Shown here: piece by piece, positions 35,353 to 44,551 of the stretch
Layout of the letters: the number at the start of each line of letters is the position of its first letter
How positions within the stretch are numbered: the first letter of the stretch is position 1
From: Ligilactobacillus pabuli
GTDB taxonomy: Bacteria; Bacillota; Bacilli; Lactobacillales; Lactobacillaceae
Reading direction: 5' to 3'
DNA length: 64,000 bases
NCBI RefSeq assembly: GCF_022836475.1
Contig: NZ_BQXH01000006.1
Span: 54,940 to 118,939 of the forward strand
The notes under the pieces: generated by a model
The model's database searches: none
Seen by the model: the letters and a program-made list of their open reading frames with translations, nothing else
Told to the model about the DNA's origin: nothing
Translations under genes and position numbers: made by a program

Positions 35353-37447
35353 TCAGGGACTATTTGTTAAATTAGCCCTAGTATTATTAGTCAGCATATT
35401 AAGCAGCTTAAGTCTTCGCCCAAGTGTCAGTCATGCGGCTGAGACACCAGCAGCTAATTCTAATGAGTTAAAAACTTATACAGTCCCCTTTCAAAATCCA
35501 ACAACAACTTTGTCTGGTGATTCAGTTGAAGCCAACATGTATTTTATTAAAATGGGTTACTGGGATGTCAAAAAGTTAACAATTAATTTTAACTTTCAAA
35601 TTTCTCAATTGGCAAATACGGAAACCTCAGACATTACTCTATCTTTAAACGGAACAAAGTTCTATTCATTCCGTCCAGAAAATAGAACTGGTCTCCAGAC
35701 TAAAACAGTTGAGGTTCCTTTAAAACTATTACAAGGTCAAAATCAGTTAAAAATAAGCGGACAGATCCTGAATAAAACTGACCAACAAAATTACCAAGTT
35801 CAGCAAACACCAGCAAATTGGTTAACGATTTACCAAGATGCGAACGCTAATTTTGAATATCAATTACAGGAACCAACCAATGCGATCAACTCTTTTAACG
35901 CTCACTTCTCGGGTACAGATACCATTAGCACGGAAAACTCGGCAATTGTTTTGCCTAAGCAGGCAACCAACGCTGAGCTAACAGCCGGAATGTACGCTTT
36001 GGCTGGAGAATCCCGTACAATTGCAGCCGGAGACAGTCTGCTGCCGTTAACAACTCCTAAGAGTGCAGCTGCAAAGAATGCAGAATATCAATTAGTCATT
36101 GGAACATATGCCCACTTAGCGCCTGAGTTCCAAAAACAATTGAACAAAACTCGTTTGAATAAAAACGCAGTTATTCAGACCTATTCACATGACAATCAGC
36201 ATTATTTAATTGTCAGTTCTTTAAAAAATAAGTTATTGCAAAAAGCCAGTCGTTTCATCGCTAATCAAGAGTTGATGCAACAAACTAGTGCCAGCACTAA
36301 ATATATCAATGAAAATACTCAAACATTTACCTCTGAGCTAAGTACTGGCAGCAGTACTCAACTGACTACACAGGATGATTATTTGACGGGTGCTAAACAT
36401 CAATCACGGACTTATTTTGTTAGTTTGCCAGTTGACCGAACCAATGCTGACGGCTCTGAGATCCGGGTTCATTTTCGTTACGCTAAGAATCTCGATTTTA
36501 AACGTTCTCTAGCAACAGTCTATGTCAACGATACTCCTTTGGGCAGCAAGCGTTTGTCAGCTGCAAAAGCTGATCATGATGAACTAACAGTTAAGTTACC
36601 TAAAGGACAGGCTTTGGGCCATAGTTTTACAGTACGAGTTGCTTTTGACTTAGAAACTAGTCAACAAAATGGTGCAGATAATGCTCAAACTCCTTGGGCT
36701 CTTGTCCTAGCTAATTCACAGGCAGAAATTCATTCAAGGCCGGTCGATAGCTTATTATTGTCGAATTACCCTTATCTCTTCTTAAAGGATTCGACCTTTA
36801 ATCAAATTGCCGTCGTTCGTCCCGAAAAATTAACTGCTTACGATTACCAAACTTTGACTAACATCTTTAACTTAATTGGGAATTACGCACAAAGCAATGG
36901 TGGCCAAATTAAATTTTATAGTCATCAGCCTAGTCAATCAGTTCTGAAAAATAGTAACGTTATTGCCTTTGGAACACCTCAACAAAATAAATTAATCAAA
37001 AAGCTAAACTCAAAATTGTATTTTCAATTTGATAAACAACAACACGGCTTTTTGTCTAATGAAAAAATGAGTATTGAGAAACAGTATGGTCAAAACATCG
37101 GAACTGTTCAACTATTACGTTCTCCTTATAATAATCAAGCAGGATTATTGGTCGTCACCGCTGCTAAAGCACGTGATGTTTACCTGGCATCCACGCAGAT
37201 CAATGCTCAGAAAAATATTTCTCAATATCAAGGCGATACAATTGTTGTTGACCAAGATAATAATCACTATGGCTACCGCTTTAAGAAACATCAGTCACTA
37301 AATAAGAAAGCAGCTTTTAAAACAACTGTTCAAAAGAATTCTAAACTACTACTCTATTTAGGCAGTGCAATAGTGGCTATTATCATTATCCTGGGTGCAC
37401 TACTGCTAGCCTTACGCAAAAACGGACTACTGGAAAGGAAGAAATAA
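35279..37447 (+). CDS. BcsB-like polysaccharide synthase accessory protein
   Basis: Up to 722 residues. The start is uncertain (ATG 35279, ATG 35294 or GTG 35300); all overlap the end of the GT2 gene. A signal sequence (LALVLLVSILSSLSLRPSVSHAA) is followed by a long extracellular beta-rich region with two carbohydrate-binding-like halves, and a C-terminal helix (about 690-712) with KRN/ERKK cytoplasmic residues. This is the topology of BcsB, which pairs with the synthase and guides the polymer out. Confidence 0.8.
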   Translation: MEWWDMFVNKFFINKQNGTKQNGINQGLFVKLALVLLVSILSSLSLRPSVSHAAETPAANSNELKTYTVPFQNPTTTLSGDSVEANMYFIKMGYWDVKKLTINFNFQISQLANTETSDITLSLNGTKFYSFRPENRTGLQTKTVEVPLKLLQGQNQLKISGQILNKTDQQNYQVQQTPANWLTIYQDANANFEYQLQEPTNAINSFNAHFSGTDTISTENSAIVLPKQATNAELTAGMYALAGESRTIAAGDSLLPLTTPKSAAAKNAEYQLVIGTYAHLAPEFQKQLNKTRLNKNAVIQTYSHDNQHYLIVSSLKNKLLQKASRFIANQELMQQTSASTKYINENTQTFTSELSTGSSTQLTTQDDYLTGAKHQSRTYFVSLPVDRTNADGSEIRVHFRYAKNLDFKRSLATVYVNDTPLGSKRLSAAKADHDELTVKLPKGQALGHSFTVRVAFDLETSQQNGADNAQTPWALVLANSQAEIHSRPVDSLLLSNYPYLFLKDSTFNQIAVVRPEKLTAYDYQTLTNIFNLIGNYAQSNGGQIKFYSHQPSQSVLKNSNVIAFGTPQQNKLIKKLNSKLYFQFDKQQHGFLSNEKMSIEKQYGQNIGTVQLLRSPYNNQAGLLVVTAAKARDVYLASTQINAQKNISQYQGDTIVVDQDNNHYGYRFKKHQSLNKKAAFKTTVQKNSKLLLYLGSAIVAIIIILGALLLALRKNGLLERKK

Positions 37448-37451
37448 CGTT

Positions 37452-38309
37452 ATGAAAGATGATCAACGAGTTTCCTTAGGCGCAGATCTTTATCTTCTGC
37501 TCTTCTTAGCGTTGTTTAGTATCACGGCAGTCTTAATGACTTTAACGCAAAACGTGTGGCTAAACACCCTGTATCTCGGTTTAACGGTTATTTTAATTCT
37601 GTTGACCTATTTCTTTGGTCTGATCGTAGGCTTATCTGCTAATCTGTTGTTTATTTTTGGACAGATCCTCGTAATGATTGCTTTAAATACGATTCAACAT
37701 TCAGAAATCCCAGTCTTAATGATTTTCTGGTTGATTATGCCGCTGTTACTTTCAGCCACCTTTTATGGCATGAATCATAACCAAATTAAACTGCAAAAAT
37801 CTAATGCTAAATTACGGGCAGATATTATGGCACGGGGAGCCTTTGATGAGGAAACTAACTTACGGACCACGGTTGCTTATATCCAAGACGCTCAAGTCTT
37901 TCTAGAAACTAACCGTCGCTTTAATTTACCAGTGACAACGGTAATTATTCGTATCCGCTATTACAAAGAAATTCGTAAAATGATGAGTAACGAACAATAC
38001 CTGGAATTGTTAAAGTTAGTTTCTGAAACGATCACTACTACAACGCGAAATAATGATGTCGTTTATCTGCTTGAACAAAATGACCCCACCTGGGCGATCC
38101 TGCTATTTTCTAATCAAGATGGTGCTAAAGTGGCTGCAGAAAGAATTAAAGCCAACTTTGAAGCAAATTTACGGGAAGCTGTTAATTTAAAGAATTTGGA
38201 AATCTTGCTAGTAGTAGGAATTGCTAGTTGGACCCCAGAAAAAATGCACAGTCCTTATGACCTGATGAATACCGGGATCAAGGAAATCGAATACGATGTT
38301 GCTCAATAA
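37452..38309 (+). CDS. Membrane protein with degenerate GGDEF domain, probable c-di-GMP receptor
   Basis: 285 residues. Four or five helices (about 12-105), a short coiled linker, then a GGDEF fold. The active-site GGDEF is replaced by EQNDP (208-212), so no cyclase activity. The I-site motif RNND (199-202) stands exactly five residues before it, as in RxxD-x5-GGDEF, so c-di-GMP binding is expected. This matches the logic of Listeria PssE and Pseudomonas PelD: a membrane receptor switching on polymer synthesis. It begins 4 bp after the BcsB-like gene. Confidence 0.85.
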   Translation: MKDDQRVSLGADLYLLLFLALFSITAVLMTLTQNVWLNTLYLGLTVILILLTYFFGLIVGLSANLLFIFGQILVMIALNTIQHSEIPVLMIFWLIMPLLLSATFYGMNHNQIKLQKSNAKLRADIMARGAFDEETNLRTTVAYIQDAQVFLETNRRFNLPVTTVIIRIRYYKEIRKMMSNEQYLELLKLVSETITTTTRNNDVVYLLEQNDPTWAILLFSNQDGAKVAAERIKANFEANLREAVNLKNLEILLVVGIASWTPEKMHSPYDLMNTGIKEIEYDVAQ

Positions 38310-38365
38310 AATATCCAGCTAATATTCTTTGAAAGTATCTTTTATACTTCACAGCTTAATTTTTC

Positions 38366-38400
38366 AACTCTGGCTTGCTCGTTAAAAGTCAGAGTTTTTT
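38366..38400 (+). terminator. Terminator of the polysaccharide operon
   Basis: AACTCTGGCT ... AGTCAGAGTT followed by a T6 run. Confidence 0.85.
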
Positions 38401-38535
38401 GTACCCTTTTCCCCCAGCCATCCGTAATCATTTGTATTAAAAAAGCTACCCAAGATCTTACTCTTGAGCAGCTCTACACTAGTCTATTCAATTAAACGTA
38501 CTAGACTAGTTTTCATATTTGATTTATTGCACGTT

Positions 38536-39774
38536 TTACCACACAAACATCCCAACCATCGCTGCTGACAGCAATGAAACCAAGATCCCTGATAACAACA
38601 TGTACAACACATTACCTGCAATGACGTCGTTCTTTTCTTTGTCAACCAAGCCTTTGAACGCCCCAATGATCATTCCGACCGTGGAGAAGTTAGCAAAAGA
38701 CGTGACAAAGACTGTCAAGACTGCCCGATAATGTGGTGAAAAGGCTGCTGTACCAATTGTTTTAGTTACTTTACCCATCACGACAAATTCATTGGTGACC
38801 AATTTTTCACCCATGAACTGCGCAAACTGGAAGGCATCGTTAACTGGCAAGCCCATCAACCAGGCGAATGGATACATGACGATCCCTAAAATATGTTCCA
38901 AAGATAACCATGGAGTGACCCAGCCTAAGACCTTGTCGATCAAAGCAGCTAAAGCTACAAAGGCGATCACGTTAGCAGCGATGATCAAAATCAAACGACC
39001 AGCACCTAAAATGGAATCACCCAGGAATGAAAAGAACGGTTCTTTCTTAGCTGCTTCTTTATTTTCTTCAGCGTCAGCCGCTGTTGCGGACCCACTCATT
39101 GTGGCGATCGTATCCTCTTCTTCAGTCACTGTGACTGGATTTAACATAGAAGTTACGATCAAAGCGTTGATCACGTTGATCGGAATCGCAGTTAAAATAT
39201 AAGCAGCTGGCATCATTTGCGTATATGAACCAACAATTGAAGCGGTCACACAACTCATCGACATCATCGCGATCGTTAGGTTCCGTTGTGCCTTCATTTG
39301 CTTTAATTGCAGTGAAGAAACGGCAAGTGCTTCAGTATTGCCTAAAAACATCATTTCAACGGCAAAAAAAGATTCAAAGCGTGGTTGACCTGTTAGTTTG
39401 GATAAGCCGCGTCCAAGCCATTTAATGATCCATGGCAACACCCCAATGTATGTCAAAATATCAAAGAGCGGCACGATCATCAGAATTGGCAAGAGGACCT
39501 GAACAAACCAGTCCATTTGTTTGACGTTGACCATGCTTGGCAAGGCAAAGGCAATTCCTGTATAAGCCACGCTCACTAATTCATTAAACCCTTTGGCTGC
39601 GACGTCGACAATCGTTCTCCCAATCGAAAAGCTCGTTAAGAACCAAGCCAAAACTAGGTTAACTACTACCATCACTCCGACAGCTTTCCACTTAATATTG
39701 GACCGATCCTTAGAAAGAAGCCATCCAAGTACTAGAAAAATTACTAAACCCACCACATTTACAGCTAAATACAA
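38536..39774 (-). CDS. NupC-type concentrative nucleoside transporter
   Basis: 412 residues from TTG 39774, seven bases behind AAAGAGG. The frame stays open 15 codons further but that extension is polar and lacks a ribosome site. CNT family: nine or so helices, GNTEALAV (helical hairpin substrate motif) and the C-terminal region TSFANFSTVGMIIGAF. It imports nucleosides with H+ or Na+. Single gene. An imperfect cre-like palindrome lies at 39885-39900. Confidence 0.9.
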   Translation of the reverse strand: MYLAVNVVGLVIFLVLGWLLSKDRSNIKWKAVGVMVVVNLVLAWFLTSFSIGRTIVDVAAKGFNELVSVAYTGIAFALPSMVNVKQMDWFVQVLLPILMIVPLFDILTYIGVLPWIIKWLGRGLSKLTGQPRFESFFAVEMMFLGNTEALAVSSLQLKQMKAQRNLTIAMMSMSCVTASIVGSYTQMMPAAYILTAIPINVINALIVTSMLNPVTVTEEEDTIATMSGSATAADAEENKEAAKKEPFFSFLGDSILGAGRLILIIAANVIAFVALAALIDKVLGWVTPWLSLEHILGIVMYPFAWLMGLPVNDAFQFAQFMGEKLVTNEFVVMGKVTKTIGTAAFSPHYRAVLTVFVTSFANFSTVGMIIGAFKGLVDKEKNDVIAGNVLYMLLSGILVSLLSAAMVGMFVW

Positions 39775-40080
39775 ATAAATCCCTCTTTCTCTTCTAGTAA
39801 ACCCATGTTCTTTTGACAAATTAATTCCAGGCCAGTCATCTTCTAAATTACTGACTTTCTTCTCATCAAAAAATACTTCTTTCAGTATAACGTTTTACTG
39901 AAAACTTGTAAATAAAAGCCGAACGTTTGTCATTGTGACCTATTAGTTTGTGAAAGCCGCGCTAGTTTTAAAATAACCGGTTGAACATGGACTTTAATCA
40001 AAAATTAGCACAAAAAGACTTCGAGAATATCTAGTCTAGGAGTATAATTATCTTGTTTTGCTAAAACGATTTCGCAGATC
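39775..40080. other. Divergent intergenic region nupC / structured element
   Basis: About 300 bp. It holds the cre-like AGTAAAACGTTATACT palindrome (minus strand, 39885-39900) and AT-rich promoter-like stretches, including TATAAT at about 40043-40048 on plus, which could drive transcription through the element and the ThrE genes. No supportable gene. Confidence 0.4.
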
Positions 40081-40196
40081 ACAGAGCGGAGCCAGTCGGG
40101 AGGACTCGAGCACTATCTGAGCCTGACCTTTAATGCATTTTAGGCATTGAAGGCAGAACCTTATCAGCGGAAGAAGCCGCTTTGCGTAACTCATTA
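40081..40196 (+). repeat. Structured element, full copy upstream of the ThrE genes
   Basis: ACAGAGCGGAGCCAGTCGGG ... GCCTGACCTTTAATGC, GCATTGAAGGCAG ... AGCCGCTTTGCGTAACTCATTA. Unlike most copies it has no upstream gene in the same direction. It lies in the 5' leader of the next operon, ending 27 bases before its start codon. Confidence 0.8.
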
Positions 40197-40223
40197 AAAA
40201 AACAGACTTGGGGGAATGACACA

Positions 40224-40970
40224 GTGGAAAATAAAGCAATTGACGTCGGCGTTTTGGCCGGAAAGATCCTTGTTGAGGCTGGGTCAGAAATGTGGCGGGT
40301 AGAAGATACTACCAAACGGATCGTGGACCATGCTTCAGTTAACAATAAAACGGAAGCCTTCACTAGTTTGACCGGCCTACTAGTTAACTTAAAAGACACC
40401 CCCTACACCCGCTTTATGCAAGTCGAAAAGCGCGGGATCAACATGGATAACATTAACTCAGTCAACACTTTATCGCGGCAATACACCGCAGACCAGTTGA
40501 CGTTAGATGAATTAGAAGAAAAACTATTGGCTTTAAAAAATGCACGACCACAGTACCCACTGTGGCTGCAAACGATTGGCGCTGGCTTTGAAGGAGCCTT
40601 CTTCATGTTTATTTTTACCCAGACCTATAACTGGGCTGATTTCCCGCTGGCCTTTTTCGCTGGTGCCGTCGGCTATTTAGTGACCTACTATGTCGGTTCG
40701 CGGGTTCGGATCCGCTTTATGAGCGAATTTCTTGGCGCACTGACTGTTGGGTTATGTGCCGTGATCGGTGTCCGTTTACACCTTGGTGTTAATATTGAAA
40801 ACATCATTATTGGGGCCATCATGCCGCCATTGCCGGGGATTCCCATGATCAACTCCATGCGCGATATTTTTGAAGGCAATTTATTGTCTGGAATTGAGCG
40901 ACTCATGGAATCATTAATTATTCTAAGTGCGATCGCATTTGGTGTTGGTTTGATCCTACGCTATATGTAA
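40224..40970 (+). CDS. Threonine/serine exporter subunit, ThrE N-terminal type (DUF1212)
   Basis: 248 residues from GTG 40224, 8 bases behind GGGGGA; a TTG frame from 40182 starts inside the structured element. GVLAGKILVEAGSEMWRVEDTTKR is the N-terminal signature of ThrE/DUF1212. The cytoplasmic part is followed by five helices from about 115 (with PPLPGIPMINSMRDIFEG). It works with the next gene as a split amino-acid exporter. Confidence 0.88.
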   Translation: MENKAIDVGVLAGKILVEAGSEMWRVEDTTKRIVDHASVNNKTEAFTSLTGLLVNLKDTPYTRFMQVEKRGINMDNINSVNTLSRQYTADQLTLDELEEKLLALKNARPQYPLWLQTIGAGFEGAFFMFIFTQTYNWADFPLAFFAGAVGYLVTYYVGSRVRIRFMSEFLGALTVGLCAVIGVRLHLGVNIENIIIGAIMPPLPGIPMINSMRDIFEGNLLSGIERLMESLIILSAIAFGVGLILRYM

Positions 40971-40985
40971 GTAAAGGAGTCAGTC

Positions 40986-41429
40986 ATGTTTTTTTATCAT
41001 TTATTCATTCAACTTAGTTTTAGTTACCTTGGGACTTTCACCTTTGGTCTCTTCATTAACATGCCTAAAAAAGCCCTACATACCTCAAGCTTGATTGGAA
41101 TGTTAGGCTGGTTATTATACTGGACAATTTACCGACTAGCGTTAGGTTCAATTTTAGCCAACTTCTTGGCTGCCTTGTTAGTCGGATTACTCGGAATTTT
41201 TTGTTCGATCAAAAAGAAAATGCCGACAACTATGTTTAGTACCGGTTTGGTTCCGCTAGTTCCTGGAGCAAGCGGTTATCAAGCCCTAGCCGCCTTCATC
41301 AATGCCCAAACAACAGTGGCAGTCTCCAAGACAATTCACGTCGCGATGGTCGCGGGGGCCATCGCTTTAGGCTACGTGACCGCCCAGGTAATTGCCGACG
41401 TTTTTTACCGTAAAAGCCGCCCACGCTAA
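40986..41429 (+). CDS. Threonine/serine exporter subunit, ThrE C-terminal type (DUF3815)
   Basis: 147 residues, four to five helices, with LVPLVPGASGYQALAAF typical of DUF3815. It starts 15 bp after the first half and completes the split ThrE exporter. In Corynebacterium both halves are one protein. Confidence 0.88.
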   Translation: MFFYHLFIQLSFSYLGTFTFGLFINMPKKALHTSSLIGMLGWLLYWTIYRLALGSILANFLAALLVGLLGIFCSIKKKMPTTMFSTGLVPLVPGASGYQALAAFINAQTTVAVSKTIHVAMVAGAIALGYVTAQVIADVFYRKSRPR

Positions 41430-41457
41430 ATTTATAGAGGAGTTTCAAGTTGCCTTG

Positions 41458-41472
41458 CGTAAACGTTTACTA
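41458..41472. promoter_or_regulatory. cre-like palindrome upstream of the thioesterase gene
   Basis: CGTAAACGTTTACTA contains the perfect palindrome GTAAACGTTTAC, the core of many cre and LacI-family operators. It lies 240 bp before the next gene; the rest of 41430-41709 shows no gene. Confidence 0.5.
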
Positions 41473-41709
41473 ACCGGTTGATTTTCGTTATAATTATTCT
41501 AAACTTATGTTTTGAAAAACTCTTTTGTCAACTTTATTCACTAATTTTACGACAGTTTCTAATGCCCAACCAACCTCTAGACCTGAAACGTCCTCACTAA
41601 AACTAGTAGTTAATCCGGCAAACTGAGCCAACATTTAAGTTAGCTAAAATTTAGTCATTACTGATCACCACTAAATTTTAGCAATTGCACTACTTTAGGA
41701 GGAATTTTT

Positions 41710-42222
41710 ATGTCGAAATCAATGACATGCCGCGACACCTTGGCTATTACTAATCACCGTGTCCTGGCGGGGGACTTAAACGAACACGAAACTGTCTATG
41801 GCGGCCGTTTACTAGAAATGCTGGATGGAACTGCTTCAATTTCCTCATCCCGTTTGGCACAAAGCATTAACGTGACTGCTTCAATGGATCAAACCAACTT
41901 TATCGCCCCGTTTGCCCTGGGTGATTCATTTTGTATCGAAACTTATGTCAGCGGCTGCGGCAAACGTTCAGTCGAAGTCTTTGCCAAAATTATTGGTGAA
42001 CGCTTAACGACTGGTGAACGCTATATCGGCCTAACTTCTTTCCTAACTTTTGTTGTGACCGACAAAAGTATTTCCCTCGAAAAAATTATTCCGGAAACAG
42101 CGGAAGAAAAAATGATCAATGCCGGTTATGAAGCCCGCCAGGCTGAAAGAATGGCCAGCTTGAAATCTCAAAAAGCATTCAATGACCAACTAAGTGTGGA
42201 CTATCCCTGGGAACTTCATTAA
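41710..42222 (+). CDS. Acyl-CoA thioesterase, hotdog fold
   Basis: 170 residues. NEHETVYGGRLLEMLDGTAS (about 24-43) is the active helix and loop of YciA/YkhA-like hotdog thioesterases, and the later YIGLTSFLTFV strand is conserved. Hydrolyses acyl-CoA; chain-length preference is not predictable. AGGAGG before the ATG. Confidence 0.88.
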   Translation: MSKSMTCRDTLAITNHRVLAGDLNEHETVYGGRLLEMLDGTASISSSRLAQSINVTASMDQTNFIAPFALGDSFCIETYVSGCGKRSVEVFAKIIGERLTTGERYIGLTSFLTFVVTDKSISLEKIIPETAEEKMINAGYEARQAERMASLKSQKAFNDQLSVDYPWELH

Positions 42223-42240
42223 TCAATTAAAATACTTACT

Positions 42241-42276
42241 GGCTGCCAGCTTGAAATTAAGACTGGCAGCTTTTTT
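42241..42276 (+). terminator. Terminator of the thioesterase gene
   Basis: GCTGCCAG ... CTGGCAGC then six T. Confidence 0.92.
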
Positions 42277-42281
42277 CTGGT

Positions 42282-42323
42282 TAAAAAATAAGCCGTACTA
42301 GGCAAATTAATGCCAGTACGGCT
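42282..42323 (-). terminator. Terminator of the metal-binding lipoprotein gene
   Basis: Minus strand AGCCGTACTGGC ... GCCTAGTACGGCT then TTATTTTTT. Confidence 0.85.
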
Positions 42324-42331
42324 CAGTGCAA

Positions 42332-43252
42332 TTAATGTCCTTGTTCTAAGATCTTTAAGAGTTGATCATATTGACCAGTCATCCATTCCTGGTAATTTTT
42401 CTTAGCTGGTAAAGTTTCGGTAACTTTTAAGACCGGTACCTGATTTTTCTTAGCCAAAGTCACAAAGTTATTCACAGTTTTATCGCTGACCTGTGAATTA
42501 TAAACAAAGAAGGCGATTTTACCCTGCTTAATTTTATTTTGCATTGCACTAATGGTTTGCGGTGACGGGTCTGTCCCTTTTTCGACCGCATTTTCAAATT
42601 CTTGGTCACCAACACGAAAGCCCATCGATTTAATCGAATAATCAAAAACTGGTTCTGAAACATAGACATTCTTATTGTTAGTTTGTTGAGCCACTTTCTT
42701 TAAGGCTGCGACTTTATCTTGCATTGGCTGCAGTGAATCAATGTATTTCTGCGCGTTCTTTTCGAAATAAGCCCGATCTTTTGGTTGTTTTTTGCCAAGT
42801 ACTTGAGCAATTTTCCGGGCTAACTTCGGCATAGTCTGCGGGTCGTACCACACATGCGGATTATCCCCGCTTTTTTTACCCGCTACGTTTTCGCCAACCT
42901 TCAAGTATTTGGCTTGACTATCATTAGTTTTCACCAAATTATTCATCCAACTGTCATATCCCAAACCGTTCGCTATGACTAACTGTGAACCGGCTACGGT
43001 CTTCGCAGTCTTTGGGGTTGGATCATAATCGTGCGGATCAACGTTCGGTTGGTTAATAATCGACGTAACTGTACCCTTCTTACCAACTACCGCCCGGGCA
43101 ACCTCACCATAAAAATCAGTTGTGGTCGTGATCTTCAGCCCTTGATCAGCTGACTTAGCAGTGGGTTCTTTCGAACACCCCACTCCAACAACTGTTAAGA
43201 TTACTAACAAAAATGCAATTCCGAGGGACTTGTGATGCTTAGCTGACAACAT
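42332..43252 (-). CDS. Metal ABC transporter substrate-binding lipoprotein (ZnuA/TroA family)
   Basis: 306 residues. Lipobox VVGVGCSK (Cys26), then the cluster A-I fold. Likely ligands are His74 (VDPHDYDP), His133 (NPHVWYDP) and Glu200 (YVSEPVFDY). Glu at the third position is more like PsaA/MntC than ZnuA, and no His-rich loop is present. A Zur-like palindrome nevertheless sits 15 bases upstream of the start, so the metal (Zn or Mn) is unresolved. No permease or ATPase gene is adjacent. Confidence 0.87.
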   Translation of the reverse strand: MLSAKHHKSLGIAFLLVILTVVGVGCSKEPTAKSADQGLKITTTTDFYGEVARAVVGKKGTVTSIINQPNVDPHDYDPTPKTAKTVAGSQLVIANGLGYDSWMNNLVKTNDSQAKYLKVGENVAGKKSGDNPHVWYDPQTMPKLARKIAQVLGKKQPKDRAYFEKNAQKYIDSLQPMQDKVAALKKVAQQTNNKNVYVSEPVFDYSIKSMGFRVGDQEFENAVEKGTDPSPQTISAMQNKIKQGKIAFFVYNSQVSDKTVNNFVTLAKKNQVPVLKVTETLPAKKNYQEWMTGQYDQLLKILEQGH

Positions 43253-43267
43253 TGATTTCTCTCCCTT

Positions 43268-43288
43268 AAATAGTAATTATTACTCTTT
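43268..43288 (-). promoter_or_regulatory. Zur-box-like palindrome before the metal-binding lipoprotein
   Basis: The 21-bp site has the core GTAAT-A/T-ATTAC flanked by AAA and TTT, closely matching the Bacillus-type Zur box AAATCGTAATnATTACGATTT. It overlaps the expected leader or promoter of the gene. Confidence 0.65.
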
Positions 43289-43365
43289 AAAATTATATTA
43301 ACATGCTGCTGTTAGAAAAACAAACTTAAATTCAAATATTTTGACTATAATTTGGAGTCAGTCAA

Positions 43366-43399
43366 AAAAAGCCGCCCTTTCTATTATAAAAGGCGACTT
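43366..43399 (-). terminator. Terminator of the LysM protein gene
   Basis: Minus strand GTCGCCTTT ... AAAGGGCGGC then seven T. Confidence 0.8.
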
Positions 43400-43417
43400 A
43401 TTTGAAATCATGCATTT

Positions 43418-44464
43418 TTAGTACCAGTTGTTTTCCAACCAGAATTGTTTGGCGTTGCTCCATGTACCATAGACACTATTCACATATGAATCAGCAACTT
43501 TTTCCTGGTTCGCTGCGGAGTAATCACCGTGTAAATAAGTATCAGTTAACTGGTAACGACCATAGTACTGATGATTTTGAGCAGTGTATGAACCGCCTGA
43601 TTCTTTTTGAGCGATCCATTCTTTGGCTGCTGCCTCATCATTTTGTACTGCTGGCTGTGCCTGACTGACCGGTGCCTTAGCCTGTGGTTTGGCAACTGGC
43701 TGAGCGACCGGTTTAGCAACGGGTTGACTCACCGGTGCTGATTTGACCGGAGCTGCTGGTGCTTTCGGTTGAGCAGCTGGTTGACTTGGTGCCGCCTTAG
43801 CAACTGACTGCTGCACAAGTGCTGCTGGAGTCGTTGGTGTTGCTGGTTGGGCCTTTACTGGCGTTGCTGGCGCAGCAGGTTGAACTGGTGCCTGGTGTTG
43901 AACAGGTGCAGCAGCCTCTTTGACGGCCGGTGCCGGTGTTGCTGGCGTTTCTTTAGCAACTGACTCTGTTGGTTGTGCTGTGGTCTCTGCCGGTGCTGGA
44001 GTTTCCTGCACTGGTTGCGCAGCTGGCACACTGACTACCGGAGCAGCAGTCTGCCCAGCGACTGTCAACACTTGGCCAGGCTGAATAATGGCGGCATCCG
44101 GCCCCAGCTGATTAGCTGCCCGTAATTGTGCCACTGAAATTCCAGCATTCTGGGCGATCGTCCATAAACTGTCACCGGCCTGGACCGTATAGTTACCGGT
44201 CTTAGCTGCTGGTGTTTGTGTTGGTGTTTTTTCACCAGTGATCGTTAATTTTTGACCCTGATAGATCACATGACTTTGTGGATCGATGTGATTTTGACTT
44301 TCAATTTGCTGCTCTGAAACACCATATTTTTGTGCTAAAGCCCAAACTGTATCGTTTTGAACAACTGTATGTATGTTAGAAGCTTCTGTCACAGCAGCTG
44401 AAGCTAAAAATACCCCTGCTGCACCCACGGAACCTAACACCACGTTTTTTGCGATTTGACCCAA
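43418..44464 (-). CDS. Secreted LysM protein with Apf-like lysozyme-fold C-terminus
   Basis: 348 residues. Signal peptide (about 1-28, VFLASAAVTEASN). Two LysM repeats, about 31-75 (HTVVQNDTVWALAQKYGVS) and 91-136 (YTVQAGDSLWTIAQNAGIS), bind peptidoglycan. A Pro/Ala/Gln-rich linker follows (about 137-275, many VAKPVAQP-like repeats). The C-terminal domain has EWIAQKESGGSYTAQN ... GRYQL ... W, as in aggregation-promoting factors and resuscitation-type muralytic domains; Glu in KESGG is the likely catalytic residue. TTG start at 44464 behind GGAGGAAC. Confidence 0.88.
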   Translation of the reverse strand: MGQIAKNVVLGSVGAAGVFLASAAVTEASNIHTVVQNDTVWALAQKYGVSEQQIESQNHIDPQSHVIYQGQKLTITGEKTPTQTPAAKTGNYTVQAGDSLWTIAQNAGISVAQLRAANQLGPDAAIIQPGQVLTVAGQTAAPVVSVPAAQPVQETPAPAETTAQPTESVAKETPATPAPAVKEAAAPVQHQAPVQPAAPATPVKAQPATPTTPAALVQQSVAKAAPSQPAAQPKAPAAPVKSAPVSQPVAKPVAQPVAKPQAKAPVSQAQPAVQNDEAAAKEWIAQKESGGSYTAQNHQYYGRYQLTDTYLHGDYSAANQEKVADSYVNSVYGTWSNAKQFWLENNWY

Positions 44465-44551
44465 ATTTAGTTCCTCCTCTGCTCAAATGAAATCGTATTA
44501 ATTTCTATTAAACCATGTTGCTCAACTTTTAGCAATTACTAACACTAATTT

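Noticed and set aside
41449..41472. Seven-codon TTG frame behind AGAGGAG after the ThrE genes
   Set aside because: Too short, and it covers the cre-like palindrome. No attenuator structure follows, so a leader peptide is not supported.
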